Source of the DNA: Bacteroidales bacterium
GTDB lineage: Bacteria; Bacteroidota; Bacteroidia; Bacteroidales; UBA932
Length of the DNA: 41,204 bases
Reading direction: 5' to 3'
Assembly: GCA_024401635.1 (NCBI GenBank)
Contig: JAKSKP010000011.1
Coordinates: 1-41,204 of the forward strand
Positions 18,384-27,352 of the stretch are shown piece after piece (positions within the stretch are counted from its first letter, which is position 1; each line of letters begins with the position of its first letter). The notes beneath the pieces are model-generated. The model was not told where the DNA came from, made no database searches, and was given only the letters and a program-made list of their open reading frames with translations. A program made the translations under genes and the position numbers.

Positions 18384-19829
18384 CTATGCCACCTGCATTT
18401 GCTTCGCTGACGCTGTCTTGCGGAGGCGGTACACGACATTGACAAGAATGGAGCCGAGAATGCCGGCGCTGAGCGAGCCCAGGAGAACGGCAATCTTGCC
18501 GGCATCGCGCATGGAGGCAAGTATGGCAGTATCAGTGACGTTGCCGAAAGACAGAGTATCGACGAAGATACTCATCGTGAAGCCGATGCCGCCGAGACAG
18601 GCAACGGCGAAGAACATGGGCCAGCTGGCTTTTGCAGGCATCTCTCCTACCTTGGTCTTTACGGCAAGGAAGCTGAACAGGGTTATTCCCAGTGGCTTTC
18701 CTAGCAGCAGACCGAGGAAGATGCCAAGGCCGACATAGCCGAACTGAGGATTACCTGCTATAGTCTCGGTAAAGATATTGAAGTAGGAAACGTCCGGAAT
18801 AGTGACACCGGCGTTGGCCAGCGCGAATATGGGCATTATCACGAAGTTCACCCAGGGGGAAAGCGCGTGCTCGACGCGGTAACTCATATCCATAGAACCC
18901 TGTGCCACCTGGTGCAGACGGCGCAGATAGTGCTTCTGAGGTCCGTTGGGGAAAGGTTCGGCATCCAGGTCATTGAGCGAGTCCAGCTTCTCTATGAACT
19001 GTGCACGCTTGTGATAATACTGCACCTTTGAATATCTTGCAGTGGAAGGGATAAGGAAGGCCATCACGACTCCCGACATCGTGGCGTGTATGCCGGAATA
19101 ATAGAAAAGCACCCATACGATTATCGCCATCAGCACATATGGAGCTACCCTCTTCTCCCCTACTTTCCTGAGAACCACTGTCAGCATTATCACGACAAGG
19201 GACACTCCCAGTATCGGAAGATTGACTGAACCTCCGTAGAAGAGGGCCACAACGAGTATCGCAATAAGGTCATCGGCTATGGCAAGGGCGGTAAGAAACA
19301 CCTTCAGGGATATGGGGACCTTGTCTCCAAGCACCGAAAGTATGCAGACTGCAAAGGCGATGTCAGTCGCAGTCGGGATACCCCATCCGCCGGATGCCAG
19401 AGTGCCGCGGTTCACGATAGTGAAGATGAGCGCCGGGACAATAACTCCTCCGAAGGCGGCAATGACAGGCATAAGGGCCTTCTTTGGCGTGGACAGTTCA
19501 CCGTCCGACACCTCCCGTTTTATCTCCAGCCCGACAGTGAAGAAAAAAATCATCATCAATATGTCATTGATGAACTTCTCGACAGTCATATCCCTGGGGA
19601 ACAGCAGATCCACGCCCCCATTTTCATTGAAGACGTGCAGCTGCAGATTTGTCGCAAGTATACTGTGGTAAAGATGTTCTGTAGCGGGAATGTTCGCCAG
19701 CAGCATCGCCGCTATAACGCAGATCAGCAAGAGAACGCCTTGAAACCAGGGTTGGTTGGCAAGGCGGTCACTTCTAAGGTTGAACCTTATTACATTCTTG
19801 TTCCACTTGTAAATAGGTATAAGTTTCAT
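18384..19829 (-). CDS. nhaA: Na+/H+ antiporter NhaA
   Basis: Inner-membrane sodium/proton antiporter, 481 aa, against 388 in E. coli. Ion-binding residues are present: Asp156 in TATDIAFA and the Asp186-Asp187 pair in ALAIADDLIA (equivalents of E. coli D133 and D163/D164). FFFTVGLEIKRE near 95-106 is a family signature. The extra length comes from a longer N-terminus and a soluble loop at about 270-320 (RRLHQVAQGSMDMSYRVEHA), a form I recall from other Bacteroidetes. It lies 12 bases after the phosphorylase gene and shares its transcript. The terminator at 18306-18349 ends the unit. Confidence 0.95.
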   Translation of the reverse strand: MKLIPIYKWNKNVIRFNLRSDRLANQPWFQGVLLLICVIAAMLLANIPATEHLYHSILATNLQLHVFNENGGVDLLFPRDMTVEKFINDILMMIFFFTVGLEIKREVSDGELSTPKKALMPVIAAFGGVIVPALIFTIVNRGTLASGGWGIPTATDIAFAVCILSVLGDKVPISLKVFLTALAIADDLIAILVVALFYGGSVNLPILGVSLVVIMLTVVLRKVGEKRVAPYVLMAIIVWVLFYYSGIHATMSGVVMAFLIPSTARYSKVQYYHKRAQFIEKLDSLNDLDAEPFPNGPQKHYLRRLHQVAQGSMDMSYRVEHALSPWVNFVIMPIFALANAGVTIPDVSYFNIFTETIAGNPQFGYVGLGIFLGLLLGKPLGITLFSFLAVKTKVGEMPAKASWPMFFAVACLGGIGFTMSIFVDTLSFGNVTDTAILASMRDAGKIAVLLGSLSAGILGSILVNVVYRLRKTASAKQMQVA

Positions 19830-19841
19830 TTCGCTTCAAAT

Positions 19842-20711
19842 CTATCTTGTCAGTCGGTCAAGGGCGGTATGAACAAGGCCGTCCATAAGTTTCTTGTAAT
19901 CTGTATTGGCTCCGTGCATGTGTCTCTGGGCGATTATCAGGCAAACGGTGCCGCATTTGTGCCCGAGCAGTTTGCCAAGGGAATAGATGGCGCTGCACTC
20001 CATCTCGAAGTTGGTGATCCTCCAGCCCTTGTATTCGAATTTCTCGAACCTGTCAATCAGGTTGTCCATAGAAAGGCCAAGACGCAGGACACGGCCCTGA
20101 GGGCCATAGAAACCCTGGGCCGAAGCTGTCAGGCCGCATACGGTGCAATCCTTGAACCTCTCCGCCATACTGGGGTCGGCCATCACGAAATAAGGCTCTG
20201 ACAACTCTTTGCGCCAGCCCACCTGTTTCTTGAACTCCTCTGCGATGCCGTCCACACACACTTTATCCCTGCCATTATACCAGTTCAGCAGACCGTCGCA
20301 GCCAAGCGACATTCCGGAGAAGAGATAGGTTCCAAGCTCAATATCGCTCTGGATGGCTCCGGATGTGCCTATCCTGAGCAGATTGAGGGACTTGAGATTC
20401 TTCTTCACTTCCCTTGTCCCAAAATCTATGTTGGCGAGGGCATCAATCTCATTTATCACTATGTCGCAGTTGTCGGTTCCGATCCCGGTGCTTATCACGG
20501 TCACGCGCTTGCCGTTGAACTTGCCCGTGGCGCTGCGGAACTCCCTCGACTGTTTGTCGAACTCTATGTCAGTCATATGTTCGCAAAACATGCTGACCCT
20601 GCCGGGGTCCCCGACCAGTATGACATTGTCTGCAAGTTCCTCAGGCCTGAGGTGAAGATGAAAACAGCTGCCGTCGCTGTTTATAATCAATTCGGATTCA
20701 GGTATTCTCAT
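19842..20711 (-). CDS. Nucleoside phosphorylase, uridine phosphorylase-like
   Basis: A 289-aa member of the NP-I nucleoside phosphorylase family, cleaving a nucleoside with phosphate to base and ribose-1-phosphate. Visible signatures are VILVGDPGRVSMF (phosphate-binding Gly and Arg), VISTGIGTDNCDIVINE, LLRIGTSGAIQ and the substrate-site NFEMECSAIYSLG (Met-Glu pair that binds ribose). Length is above the ~250 aa of E. coli Udp, with a longer N-terminus and middle. Specificity for uridine over purines is a guess from overall resemblance. Promoter box at 20729-20736; nhaA follows in the same direction after 12 bases. Confidence 0.82.
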   Translation of the reverse strand: MRIPESELIINSDGSCFHLHLRPEELADNVILVGDPGRVSMFCEHMTDIEFDKQSREFRSATGKFNGKRVTVISTGIGTDNCDIVINEIDALANIDFGTREVKKNLKSLNLLRIGTSGAIQSDIELGTYLFSGMSLGCDGLLNWYNGRDKVCVDGIAEEFKKQVGWRKELSEPYFVMADPSMAERFKDCTVCGLTASAQGFYGPQGRVLRLGLSMDNLIDRFEKFEYKGWRITNFEMECSAIYSLGKLLGHKCGTVCLIIAQRHMHGANTDYKKLMDGLVHTALDRLTR

Positions 20712-20728
20712 AAGTACGTAATTTTATT

Positions 20729-20736
20729 CAAAGATA
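20729..20736 (-). promoter_or_regulatory. Bacteroidetes -7 box for nucleoside phosphorylase-nhaA
   Basis: TATCTTTG on the minus strand, 17 bases before the ATG at 20711. Exact TAnnTTTG match. No clear -33 TTTG at the expected distance. Confidence 0.6.
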
Positions 20737-20757
20737 GCATATTTAGAGATTTTTTCC

Positions 20758-20765
20758 TAATTTTG
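20758..20765 (+). promoter_or_regulatory. Bacteroidetes -7 box for DUF4293-fabF
   Basis: TAATTTTG, 17 bases before the ATG at 20783. Its last base is the G of an in-frame GTG at 20765, which therefore lies in the promoter and cannot be the start; this fixes the DUF4293 start at 20783. Confidence 0.65.
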
Positions 20766-20782
20766 TGGGTTATATCAAGACT

Positions 20783-21214
20783 ATGTGGCAAAGAGTACAG
20801 ACTTTATATCTGGGCGTGGCGACGCTTCTCATAGCGTCCCTGTTCTGGTGTGACATTGCAAGACAGATAGGGGCAGACTCCGTCGTCGAGAACATTGCTT
20901 ACACATCTTCCGGCATTTATCTGGTATGGCTGATAATTCTGACCATACTTCAGGTACTCGCCCTGGGCGGGTACAAATGGAGGATGAAGCAGTTCCGCGT
21001 CGCAGTGGTGGCCTGCATCATGTGTTTCGCCTTCCAGGGATGGCTGGCGTATGATTTCGTCAGGCTGCACGAGACAATGACCTTCAGCTGGACAGCGTTG
21101 TTCCCTCTGGCGGCCGCATTCCTTGATTTTCTCGGTGCAAGGAACATACTGCTTGACGAGGCGATAGTACAGAGCGCCCACAGGCTTCGTTCCTCAAGAA
21201 CAAAAAAACATTGA
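20783..21214 (+). CDS. DUF4293 family membrane protein
   Basis: A 143-aa membrane protein with four hydrophobic segments (about 9-24, 43-64, 73-92, 101-122) and a basic C-terminal tail (RLRSSRTKKH). The N-terminus MWQRVQTLYLGVATLL is the hallmark of DUF4293, a family I know from Bacteroidetes. The start is fixed by the promoter position. No function is known. The gene lies five bases before fabF, and the two appear to be one operon; a link to lipid metabolism is only suggested by this arrangement. Confidence 0.82.
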   Translation: MWQRVQTLYLGVATLLIASLFWCDIARQIGADSVVENIAYTSSGIYLVWLIILTILQVLALGGYKWRMKQFRVAVVACIMCFAFQGWLAYDFVRLHETMTFSWTALFPLAAAFLDFLGARNILLDEAIVQSAHRLRSSRTKKH

Positions 21215-21219
21215 ACGCT

Positions 21220-22452
21220 ATGAGAGTTGTCGTAACTGGCATAGGGGTGGTGAGCCCAGTAGGAAACGATATTGAGACGATGTGGAAGAACCTCAGGAAA
21301 GGCGTATGCGGCATCACTAAGGTTGAGGATCCTTTGTATGACCAGCTCCCGTCGAAGGTATGGGGAAGGGTCAAGGATTTCAACGCATCGGAATACGGTA
21401 TGGATCCGGGGTTTGTCAGAAAGCAGGACAAATTCGTGCTTTATGCCATTGCAGCCGCAAAACAGGCCGTGGATCAGTCAGGAATAGTCAGTGGAGATAA
21501 TGTAGCCCCCGACAGGTTCGGAGTATATTACGGCACCGGCATAGGCGGTTTCGAGACGATATGCAAGGAGGCCGTGAAAATGGAGAAAGACGGACCGAAG
21601 TGGATTTCCCCCCATTTCGTCACGGGCATGATTCCCAACATAGCAGCCGGCAACATTGCGCTGCGCAACAACGCACAGGGCCCCTGCTTCAGCGGAGGAA
21701 CGGCCTGCGCGACAGGCACACATATGATAGGTGAAGCGTACCGCGCCATCAAACACGGATATGCGGACGTCATAATCACAGGAGGCACCGAAGCTCCCTG
21801 CATTCCGATGACGCTTGCAGCCTTCGGGAATATGAAGGCTCTCACCAAGTCCACCGATCCTTCCAGAGCTTCCTTGCCTTTCAATGCCGGCAGGGACGGT
21901 TTCGTGCTGTCGGAAGGCGCCGGAGCCCTCGTATTGGAGTCCTATGAACACGCAGTCAAACGCGGCGCCACGATATTGGCGGAGGTATGCGGCTACGGCA
22001 GCACCTGCGACGCCTACCACATCACGGCTCCTCGCCCTGACGGCACTACACAGGCCGGAGCCATCAGGTCCGCTCTCAAAGAGGCCCGCTTCTGCGGCCG
22101 CCGCGACGTCCTGTACGTCAACGCGCACGGCACGGGTACACCTCTGAACGACAAGAGCGAGACTTTGGCATTCCACCTGGCATTGGGGCGCAATGCTCAA
22201 AAAGCCTTGATTTCCAGCACGAAGTCAATGCTCGGACATATGCTCGGCGCAGCAGGCGCCGTAGAAGCCATCATTTCGATTCTGGCGCTTCGCGACGGCA
22301 TCGTCCCCCCCACGATAGGTCTTGACAAGGTAGACCCCGAATGTGACCTCAATTACACCCCCAACAAAGCCGTGAAGGCTCCCCTGACCATTGCTGCCAG
22401 CGATTCCCTGGGTTTCGGAGGTCACAACTCCTGCATAGTTTTCCGCAAATAA
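21220..22452 (+). CDS. fabF: Beta-ketoacyl-[ACP] synthase II
   Basis: Condensing enzyme of type II fatty acid synthesis, 410 aa. It extends acyl-ACP with malonyl-ACP in the cytoplasm. The catalytic triad is visible: Cys163 in GGTACATG, His303 in NAHGTGTPLND and His340 in KSMLGHMLGAAG. The N-terminus MRVVVTGIGVVSPVGND is standard, so I use the ATG at 21220 and not an in-frame TTG nine bases earlier. The C-terminal SLGFGGHNSCIVFRK is also typical. It follows DUF4293 after five bases and ends just before a strong terminator. No acpP is adjacent, so this may be an additional KAS II copy. Confidence 0.95.
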   Translation: MRVVVTGIGVVSPVGNDIETMWKNLRKGVCGITKVEDPLYDQLPSKVWGRVKDFNASEYGMDPGFVRKQDKFVLYAIAAAKQAVDQSGIVSGDNVAPDRFGVYYGTGIGGFETICKEAVKMEKDGPKWISPHFVTGMIPNIAAGNIALRNNAQGPCFSGGTACATGTHMIGEAYRAIKHGYADVIITGGTEAPCIPMTLAAFGNMKALTKSTDPSRASLPFNAGRDGFVLSEGAGALVLESYEHAVKRGATILAEVCGYGSTCDAYHITAPRPDGTTQAGAIRSALKEARFCGRRDVLYVNAHGTGTPLNDKSETLAFHLALGRNAQKALISSTKSMLGHMLGAAGAVEAIISILALRDGIVPPTIGLDKVDPECDLNYTPNKAVKAPLTIAASDSLGFGGHNSCIVFRK

Positions 22453-22460
22453 GAAAGAAC

Positions 22461-22532
22461 AAAAAGCATCCATGCCATTCCGGGAGCATGGTCAAAGGAT
22501 TAAAGCTCCCGAAATGGCATGGATACTTTTTT
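22461..22532. terminator. Bidirectional intrinsic terminator between fabF and ompH
   Basis: Long inverted repeat: left arm 22461-22487, right arm 22505-22532, with 17 bases between. The arms contain a shared core (catccatgccatt / aatggcatggat and gggagc / gctccc), with A-tract and T-tract ends. It serves fabF, ending at 22452, and ompH, ending at 22564 on the other strand. Confidence 0.9.
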
Positions 22533-22563
22533 AGTAAGAATGCCTCTAAGTGACGGCTTACGG

Positions 22564-23124
22564 CTATTGAGCCTGCTGCTGAGCCTTGGCCTGAAGTTCT
22601 GCCTGAAGTGACTCGAGAGTACGGTCGGCAGGGATATTCAGGGCTGTGCGGACCTCTTTGGTCAAATCGGTGCTCTGTGCAGGATCGATGTAGAGAGCTG
22701 AAGTTGAATCAAACACATAGATATAGCCGCCATTCTTGGCGATCTCATCGATGGTATCCTGGCATTTCTTCATCACGGGAGCAGTCAGATTGTTCTGGAT
22801 CTGCTGCATCTCCTGCTGCATATTCTGCTGAGTCTCCTGGATGCGGGTTTCCATCTCCATAAGCTCTTTCTCCTTGCTCTCCTTTACAGAAGCGGTCCAG
22901 GTTGAAGCTTTCTGCTGATAAGTCTGGAGTTTTGTCTGATATTCATCGTACATTGATTTGATGACATCCTGATTCTCGGCAACGATAGCATCCATCTTGG
23001 TACGTACCTCATCCATTTCAGTCATAAGCTGGAACACTTCCTGAGAGTTGATGTGCGCGAACTTCTGCGCGAACGCTGCTGTGCTAACCATAGCGAGAGC
23101 AGCCATAAGGATTAATTTTTTCAT
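22564..23124 (-). CDS. OmpH/Skp-family periplasmic chaperone
   Basis: A 186-aa Skp-like chaperone for outer-membrane proteins. Signal peptide MKKLILMAALAMVSTAAFAQ, then KFAHINSQEVFQLM, a family signature, and a long helical, Gln-rich region (about 45-130) forming the tentacles. The end (NIPADRTLESLQAELQAKAQ) is low complexity. An in-frame ATG 24 bases upstream would add MNNINFMY before the signal; I prefer the start with the normal signal peptide. It is the last gene after bamA, 25 bases downstream, the standard Bacteroidetes arrangement, and should hand clients to BamA. Confidence 0.92.
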   Translation of the reverse strand: MKKLILMAALAMVSTAAFAQKFAHINSQEVFQLMTEMDEVRTKMDAIVAENQDVIKSMYDEYQTKLQTYQQKASTWTASVKESKEKELMEMETRIQETQQNMQQEMQQIQNNLTAPVMKKCQDTIDEIAKNGGYIYVFDSTSALYIDPAQSTDLTKEVRTALNIPADRTLESLQAELQAKAQQQAQ

Positions 23125-23149
23125 ATACATAAAATTAATATTGTTCATA

Positions 23150-25723
23150 TTAGAATTGCTGTCCTATTACGAAGTGGAACTGGCTCTTTCCGTACTTGTC
23201 ATCATCGAAACCGTAACCCCAGTCAACACCGAGCAGACCGATCATAGGCAGGAATATCCTGACGCCGACACCGGCAGAACGCTTGATATTGAAAGGATTG
23301 AAATCCCTGATATCGCTCCAGCAGTTACCGCCTTCGAGGAAAGCGAGGACGTAGATCGTCGACTGAGGCTGCAGAAGGGCGGGATAACGGAGCTCCACCG
23401 TGAACTTGTCATATACGTTACCCGTGTAGGCGTAGCTCGTACTGTATGGAGTCAGCCCCTGAGGCGTAAGGGAATAGTTCTCGTAACCGCGCAGGGAAAT
23501 AATCTCCGAACCATAGGTATTGTAGCCGCTCATACCGTCACCGCCGACGAGGAAGCCCTCGAAAGGAGAATAGCCCCAGTTGCGGTTGTAGTATCCCAGA
23601 TAACCTATCTGAGCACGGGCCATCAACACCAGGTCACCTACCAGCTTGGTGAATACAGAGCCCTTGAACGACCACTTGTGATACTCTATCCAGCGATAGC
23701 GCTGATCGGAAGTCCAGTTGTCGTAATTGATGTCCTTGGGATTCTTGACGTAGAACTTCTTGCCGTTCTCGTCATACGAATAATGGCGGAACAGTGAGTA
23801 AGGAGGAGTCAGAGTAAGGGACAATGAGAAATCGGAACCCTGACGGGGATATATCTGCTGGTCAGTACTGTTTCTCTGCAGGGAGATGGTATAGCTGAAA
23901 TTGTGGGACAGACCGGTGTTGAAGATGAAGTTGTAGTTCCAGTTCTGGAGTCTGTAGGTCTGCCAGCTGAGCTGATGGTAGAGCACGAAATAGTTGTCAG
24001 GCCATTTAAGACGGGAGCCAAGTCCTGCCGCAGCACCGTAAACCTCCATGAACTCGTTGTTGTTGAGTACGTTGAGATATATGTAGGAGTTGGTCTGACG
24101 TGTATAGTACAGCGAAAGGTTCAGCGACGTGGGCTTCTTGCCGAAGAGCCAGGGCTCCGTAAAGCTGGCCGAAAGGCTGGTGTAGTAGGTACCGTTGGTC
24201 TGGAAGCGGAAAGAAAGGTTCTGGGCATCGCCGAGAGGCACGGGCCTCCACGCGTCCTTCTCGAAGAAACGGTGTGTACTGAAGTTGTTGAAGCTGACAC
24301 CGACCGTGGCCACGAAGGTATTGCCTCCCCATCCGCCGGAAAGCTCAAGCTGTGAAGAAGGCTTCTCGGTGACGTTGTATATGATGTCCACGGTATTGTT
24401 CATCTGGTTGGGAACAATGGAGTAACCTCCCTCGCCCATTATGGCCTCGGGGTCGAACTGACCCATTGAGGCGATTTCACGGACGGAACGCTCGAAGTCA
24501 GACTGGCTGAAAAGGTAACCCGGTCTGGTGAAAAGTTGACGGCGCACCACCTTCTCGTTGGTAAGGTCGTTGCCGTTGATGACTATGTGGTTAAGGTAGG
24601 CTGGCTTGCCTTCCACAACCCTCATCTCCACGTCCACGCTGTCCTCCTGTATGTTGACCTCGACAGGCTGTATGTTGAAGAACAGATAACCGTTGTCCCG
24701 GTACATCTTGGACACGTCGTAGTCAGTCTCCTTGCCGCCGCCGAACAGACGCTTCTCCATCGTGACCACGTCGTACACGTCGCCTTTCTTTATCTGAAGC
24801 ACCTCGTTCAGGGCTTCCGTGGGATATACGGAGTTTCCGGTCCAGGTTATGTTCCTGAAATAGTATTTGCGTCCCTGATCGAACTCGAAGTCTATCTGCA
24901 GGCGGTTGGGTTCGACGTAGTACATCGTATCCTTCACCAGACGGGCATCGCGGTAACCGGCCTCGTTGAAGGTGCTGATAAGGCTATTCTTGTCATTTGG
25001 ATACTCCTTCTCGTTGAATTTCTTGCTCTTGAAGAAGTTCATAAGACGTCTGTCCCTGGTCTTCTTCATGCTCTTCATCAACTTGAAATTGGAAACGTCG
25101 GAGTTACCCGTGAAGGTTATGGTCTTGATCTTCACCTTGGTTCCCCTGTCGACGACGAAGGTTACCCTGATTGCACCCTTGACCACAGGATCAGGGACGG
25201 TCTCGACCTTCACGTCGCACAGCTGGAAACCCTTCTCCTTATAAAAACGCTTGATGATGTCTATGCTGGCAGATGAGAAATACTCGGAGAAAGCCTGGCC
25301 CCGCTTGAAGTTGAGCCTTTCGCGCAAATCCTTCTCCTCACCGCTCTTGACACCTTTGAAAAGGAAGCGTGAGACCCTGGGCCTCTCCTTTATCTGTATC
25401 CTGAGGAAAGCCGAATCGGCACCGGCCGACAGGCTGTCCACGCTGATGGCGATGTCCTCGAAGAAGCGCTGCATCCAGAGACGCTTCACTATGTTGGAAA
25501 TGTCCTCGCCGGGAATGGTGACCTCCATACCCTTCTGCAGGCCCGTGAGCTGGATAATCTGATCCTTGCTGAAATAGGAGACGCCGTTGCAGTCAACGCC
25601 GGCGATGATATATTTCTTTGGAGATGAATAGCTTACGTTTATGTCTTCGTGCGCGCCGGCATAAAAGCCGCAAAGCGGCAACAAGGTCGCCGCAAGTACA
25701 CTTATCACACGAATTCTACTCAT
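23150..25723 (-). CDS. bamA: Outer-membrane assembly factor BamA
   Basis: Central component of the BAM complex, inserting beta-barrels into the outer membrane; 857 aa. Signal peptide (MSRIRVISVLAATLLPLCGF), five POTRA-like repeats (about 35-440), then an Omp85 16-strand barrel ending in FHFVIGQQF with the expected terminal aromatic. EGGNCWSDIRDFNPFNIKRS and GVGVRIFLPMIGLLGVDWGY are the conserved last barrel blocks. An ATG at 25732 also exists, but it is only eight bases from the -7 box; the one at 25723 gives a normal leader and signal peptide. It follows uppS by 31 bases, but the -7 box in that gap suggests it can also be transcribed alone. Confidence 0.96.
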   Translation of the reverse strand: MSRIRVISVLAATLLPLCGFYAGAHEDINVSYSSPKKYIIAGVDCNGVSYFSKDQIIQLTGLQKGMEVTIPGEDISNIVKRLWMQRFFEDIAISVDSLSAGADSAFLRIQIKERPRVSRFLFKGVKSGEEKDLRERLNFKRGQAFSEYFSSASIDIIKRFYKEKGFQLCDVKVETVPDPVVKGAIRVTFVVDRGTKVKIKTITFTGNSDVSNFKLMKSMKKTRDRRLMNFFKSKKFNEKEYPNDKNSLISTFNEAGYRDARLVKDTMYYVEPNRLQIDFEFDQGRKYYFRNITWTGNSVYPTEALNEVLQIKKGDVYDVVTMEKRLFGGGKETDYDVSKMYRDNGYLFFNIQPVEVNIQEDSVDVEMRVVEGKPAYLNHIVINGNDLTNEKVVRRQLFTRPGYLFSQSDFERSVREIASMGQFDPEAIMGEGGYSIVPNQMNNTVDIIYNVTEKPSSQLELSGGWGGNTFVATVGVSFNNFSTHRFFEKDAWRPVPLGDAQNLSFRFQTNGTYYTSLSASFTEPWLFGKKPTSLNLSLYYTRQTNSYIYLNVLNNNEFMEVYGAAAGLGSRLKWPDNYFVLYHQLSWQTYRLQNWNYNFIFNTGLSHNFSYTISLQRNSTDQQIYPRQGSDFSLSLTLTPPYSLFRHYSYDENGKKFYVKNPKDINYDNWTSDQRYRWIEYHKWSFKGSVFTKLVGDLVLMARAQIGYLGYYNRNWGYSPFEGFLVGGDGMSGYNTYGSEIISLRGYENYSLTPQGLTPYSTSYAYTGNVYDKFTVELRYPALLQPQSTIYVLAFLEGGNCWSDIRDFNPFNIKRSAGVGVRIFLPMIGLLGVDWGYGFDDDKYGKSQFHFVIGQQF

Positions 25724-25740
25724 CTTCTGCATTTAACCTA

Positions 25741-25748
25741 CAAATATA
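25741..25748 (-). promoter_or_regulatory. Bacteroidetes -7 box for bamA-ompH
   Basis: TATATTTG on the minus strand, in the short gap after the uppS stop and 17 bases before the preferred bamA start at 25723. It implies that bamA and ompH have their own promoter in addition to read-through from nadK-uppS. Confidence 0.55.
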
Positions 25749-25754
25749 ACTCAA

Positions 25755-26474
25755 TTATTTGGTTTTTCCATATCTGCGGTCCCGTTTCGAGAAATTATCC
25801 AGGGCTTCGAGGAATTCTTTTTCTCCGAAATCAGGCCAGAGCGTGTCGGTGAAATAGAATTCCGAATATGCCGCCTGCCACAGGAGATAATTGGAGATGC
25901 GTGTCTCTCCGGAGGTCCTTATTATCAGATCCGGATCAGGATAGCCGGAAGTTACAAGGTGAGAGCTTATGGTATCCATATCGATGGACTCCGCCACGCC
26001 GGAATGGTCCGCAGCCTCTGCGGCAATACGCTGAACGGCCTGCAGGATATCCCATTTACCGCTGTAACTTAGGAAGATGATGAGGGTGATCACGGTATTT
26101 CCCGCCGTCCTCGCCATACAGGCATCGATGGTCCTGTTCAGGGAATCGTTCAGTCTGGCCCGGTTACCCAGAACCACGAAACGCACCCCTTCTTTGTCCA
26201 GATTGTCTATCTCGCCCAGCATCGACTTCATCATCAGAGACATCAGAGCCTCCACTTCGGCCTCGCTGCGCTTCCAGTTCTCCTCGCTGAAGGCATAGAG
26301 CGAAAGATATTTCACGCCAGCCCCGGCTGCCGTCTTCAACACGTCACGGACACGGTTCACACCTTCGGCGTGTCCCACCCATCTTTCCTGATTGCGCATT
26401 TTGGCCCACCTGCCGTTGCCATCCATAATGATTGACACGTGCGAGGGAACAATGTGATTGTCAGTTGTTTCCAT
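25755..26474 (-). CDS. uppS: Undecaprenyl diphosphate synthase (isoprenyl transferase)
   Basis: Makes the C55 lipid carrier used for peptidoglycan and other wall polymers by condensing isopentenyl units on farnesyl diphosphate; 239 aa, the usual length. The active site HVSIIMDGNGRWAKMR is at about 12-27, with catalytic Asp18; the later block is LIIRTSGETRISNYLLWQAA, then EFYFTDTLWPDF. The start overlaps the end of nadK by 14 bases, so the two are coupled. Together with BamA and OmpH downstream this is an envelope-biogenesis block. Confidence 0.97.
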   Translation of the reverse strand: METTDNHIVPSHVSIIMDGNGRWAKMRNQERWVGHAEGVNRVRDVLKTAAGAGVKYLSLYAFSEENWKRSEAEVEALMSLMMKSMLGEIDNLDKEGVRFVVLGNRARLNDSLNRTIDACMARTAGNTVITLIIFLSYSGKWDILQAVQRIAAEAADHSGVAESIDMDTISSHLVTSGYPDPDLIIRTSGETRISNYLLWQAAYSEFYFTDTLWPDFGEKEFLEALDNFSKRDRRYGKTK

Positions 26475-27264
26475 TTCTCTTGTCTTCTCCCCAGAAAAGT
26501 TTGTCCGAAAGCGCCTTCACGAAATTGGAGCTGTCGAGGCACACTCGTTTTAGCGAAAATTGTGCCATCCTGACCTCTATCGAGGAATCATTTCCTATAT
26601 TTTGCGAATAATTGTCAGCGGAGAAAAGAACCGTGTCGCTGCGTGACTGGAAACGCAGGGAAATCCTGCTCTCGAGAGGTACTATCATAGGCCTCACGTT
26701 AAGGTTGTGAGGAGCAACGGGAGCTATTATCAGTACCCTTGCAGAAGGCATCACAATGGGGCCGCCGACGCTGAGTGAATATGCCGTGCTGCCCGAAGGC
26801 GTGGATACCAGGAGCCCGTCCGCCCAATAGACCGGAAGGTCGCAGCCGTCCACGGATACCCTTATACCCAGCATCGAGCCGTCGGAGCGCCGCGCGCATA
26901 TGTCGTTGAGCGCCAGGAACTCCTGTCCGTCGACAACGGCGGTGAGCATAGCCCTTTCCTGAATGGTGTAGCTGCCGTTAGTAAGAGCCTCAGCCACTGC
27001 TGAGGCGGAATTCTCGGAAAGGAAACCGAGATGTCCCAGATTCACCCCGACTATGGGCACGCCCAACGGAGCAGCCAGCCTGGCACCTCCGAGGAAAGTA
27101 CCGTCACCCCCTACGCTCATAAGGATGTCAGTCTCAGCAGGCAAAGGGCCGCAGGAGGAAACGCAGTTGAGCTTGTGGCCATACGCTTCCAGAGCCGCTG
27201 ACAATCTCCCGTACGACGCATCGCAGGCATAGGAACTTTTACCAAATATTACAGCAATGTTCAT
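26461..27264 (-). CDS. nadK: NAD kinase
   Basis: Phosphorylates NAD to NADP; 267 aa. The diagnostic GGDGT is at 52-56 (MSVGGDGTFLGGAR). The second conserved block is WADGLLVSTPSGSTAYSLSV at about 147-166, and the conserved NE-type motif appears as LALNDICARR (Glu replaced by Asp, a common variant). First gene of the leftward nadK-uppS-bamA-ompH unit, with a -7 box at 27283-27290. It is divergent from pdxJ, so NADP and pyridoxal phosphate genes share a control region. Confidence 0.96.
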   Translation of the reverse strand: MNIAVIFGKSSYACDASYGRLSAALEAYGHKLNCVSSCGPLPAETDILMSVGGDGTFLGGARLAAPLGVPIVGVNLGHLGFLSENSASAVAEALTNGSYTIQERAMLTAVVDGQEFLALNDICARRSDGSMLGIRVSVDGCDLPVYWADGLLVSTPSGSTAYSLSVGGPIVMPSARVLIIAPVAPHNLNVRPMIVPLESRISLRFQSRSDTVLFSADNYSQNIGNDSSIEVRMAQFSLKRVCLDSSNFVKALSDKLFWGEDKRNGNN

Positions 27265-27282
27265 CCGTATTCAAATAATCCT

Positions 27283-27290
27283 CAAAAATA
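27283..27290 (-). promoter_or_regulatory. Bacteroidetes -7 box for nadK
   Basis: TATTTTTG on the minus strand, 18 bases before the nadK ATG; exact TAnnTTTG match. No -33 TTTG at standard spacing. Confidence 0.6.
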
Positions 27291-27298
27291 GCATTTTA

Positions 27299-27332
27299 TT
27301 TGCAAACATTCAGCAATTTATGAGTAATTTTG
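27299..27332 (+). promoter_or_regulatory. pdxJ promoter
   Basis: TTTG at 27299-27302 and TAATTTTG at 27325-27332 are separated by 22 bases, a fair match to the Bacteroidetes TTTG / TAnnTTTG promoter. It ends 20 bases before the pdxJ ATG. Confidence 0.65.
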
Positions 27333-27352
27333 TATGACAAAAAAACAAAGGA

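Noticed and set aside
20765..20785. GTG start for the DUF4293 protein at 20765
   Set aside because: The GTG overlaps the last base of the -7 box; the conserved N-terminus starts at the ATG at 20783.
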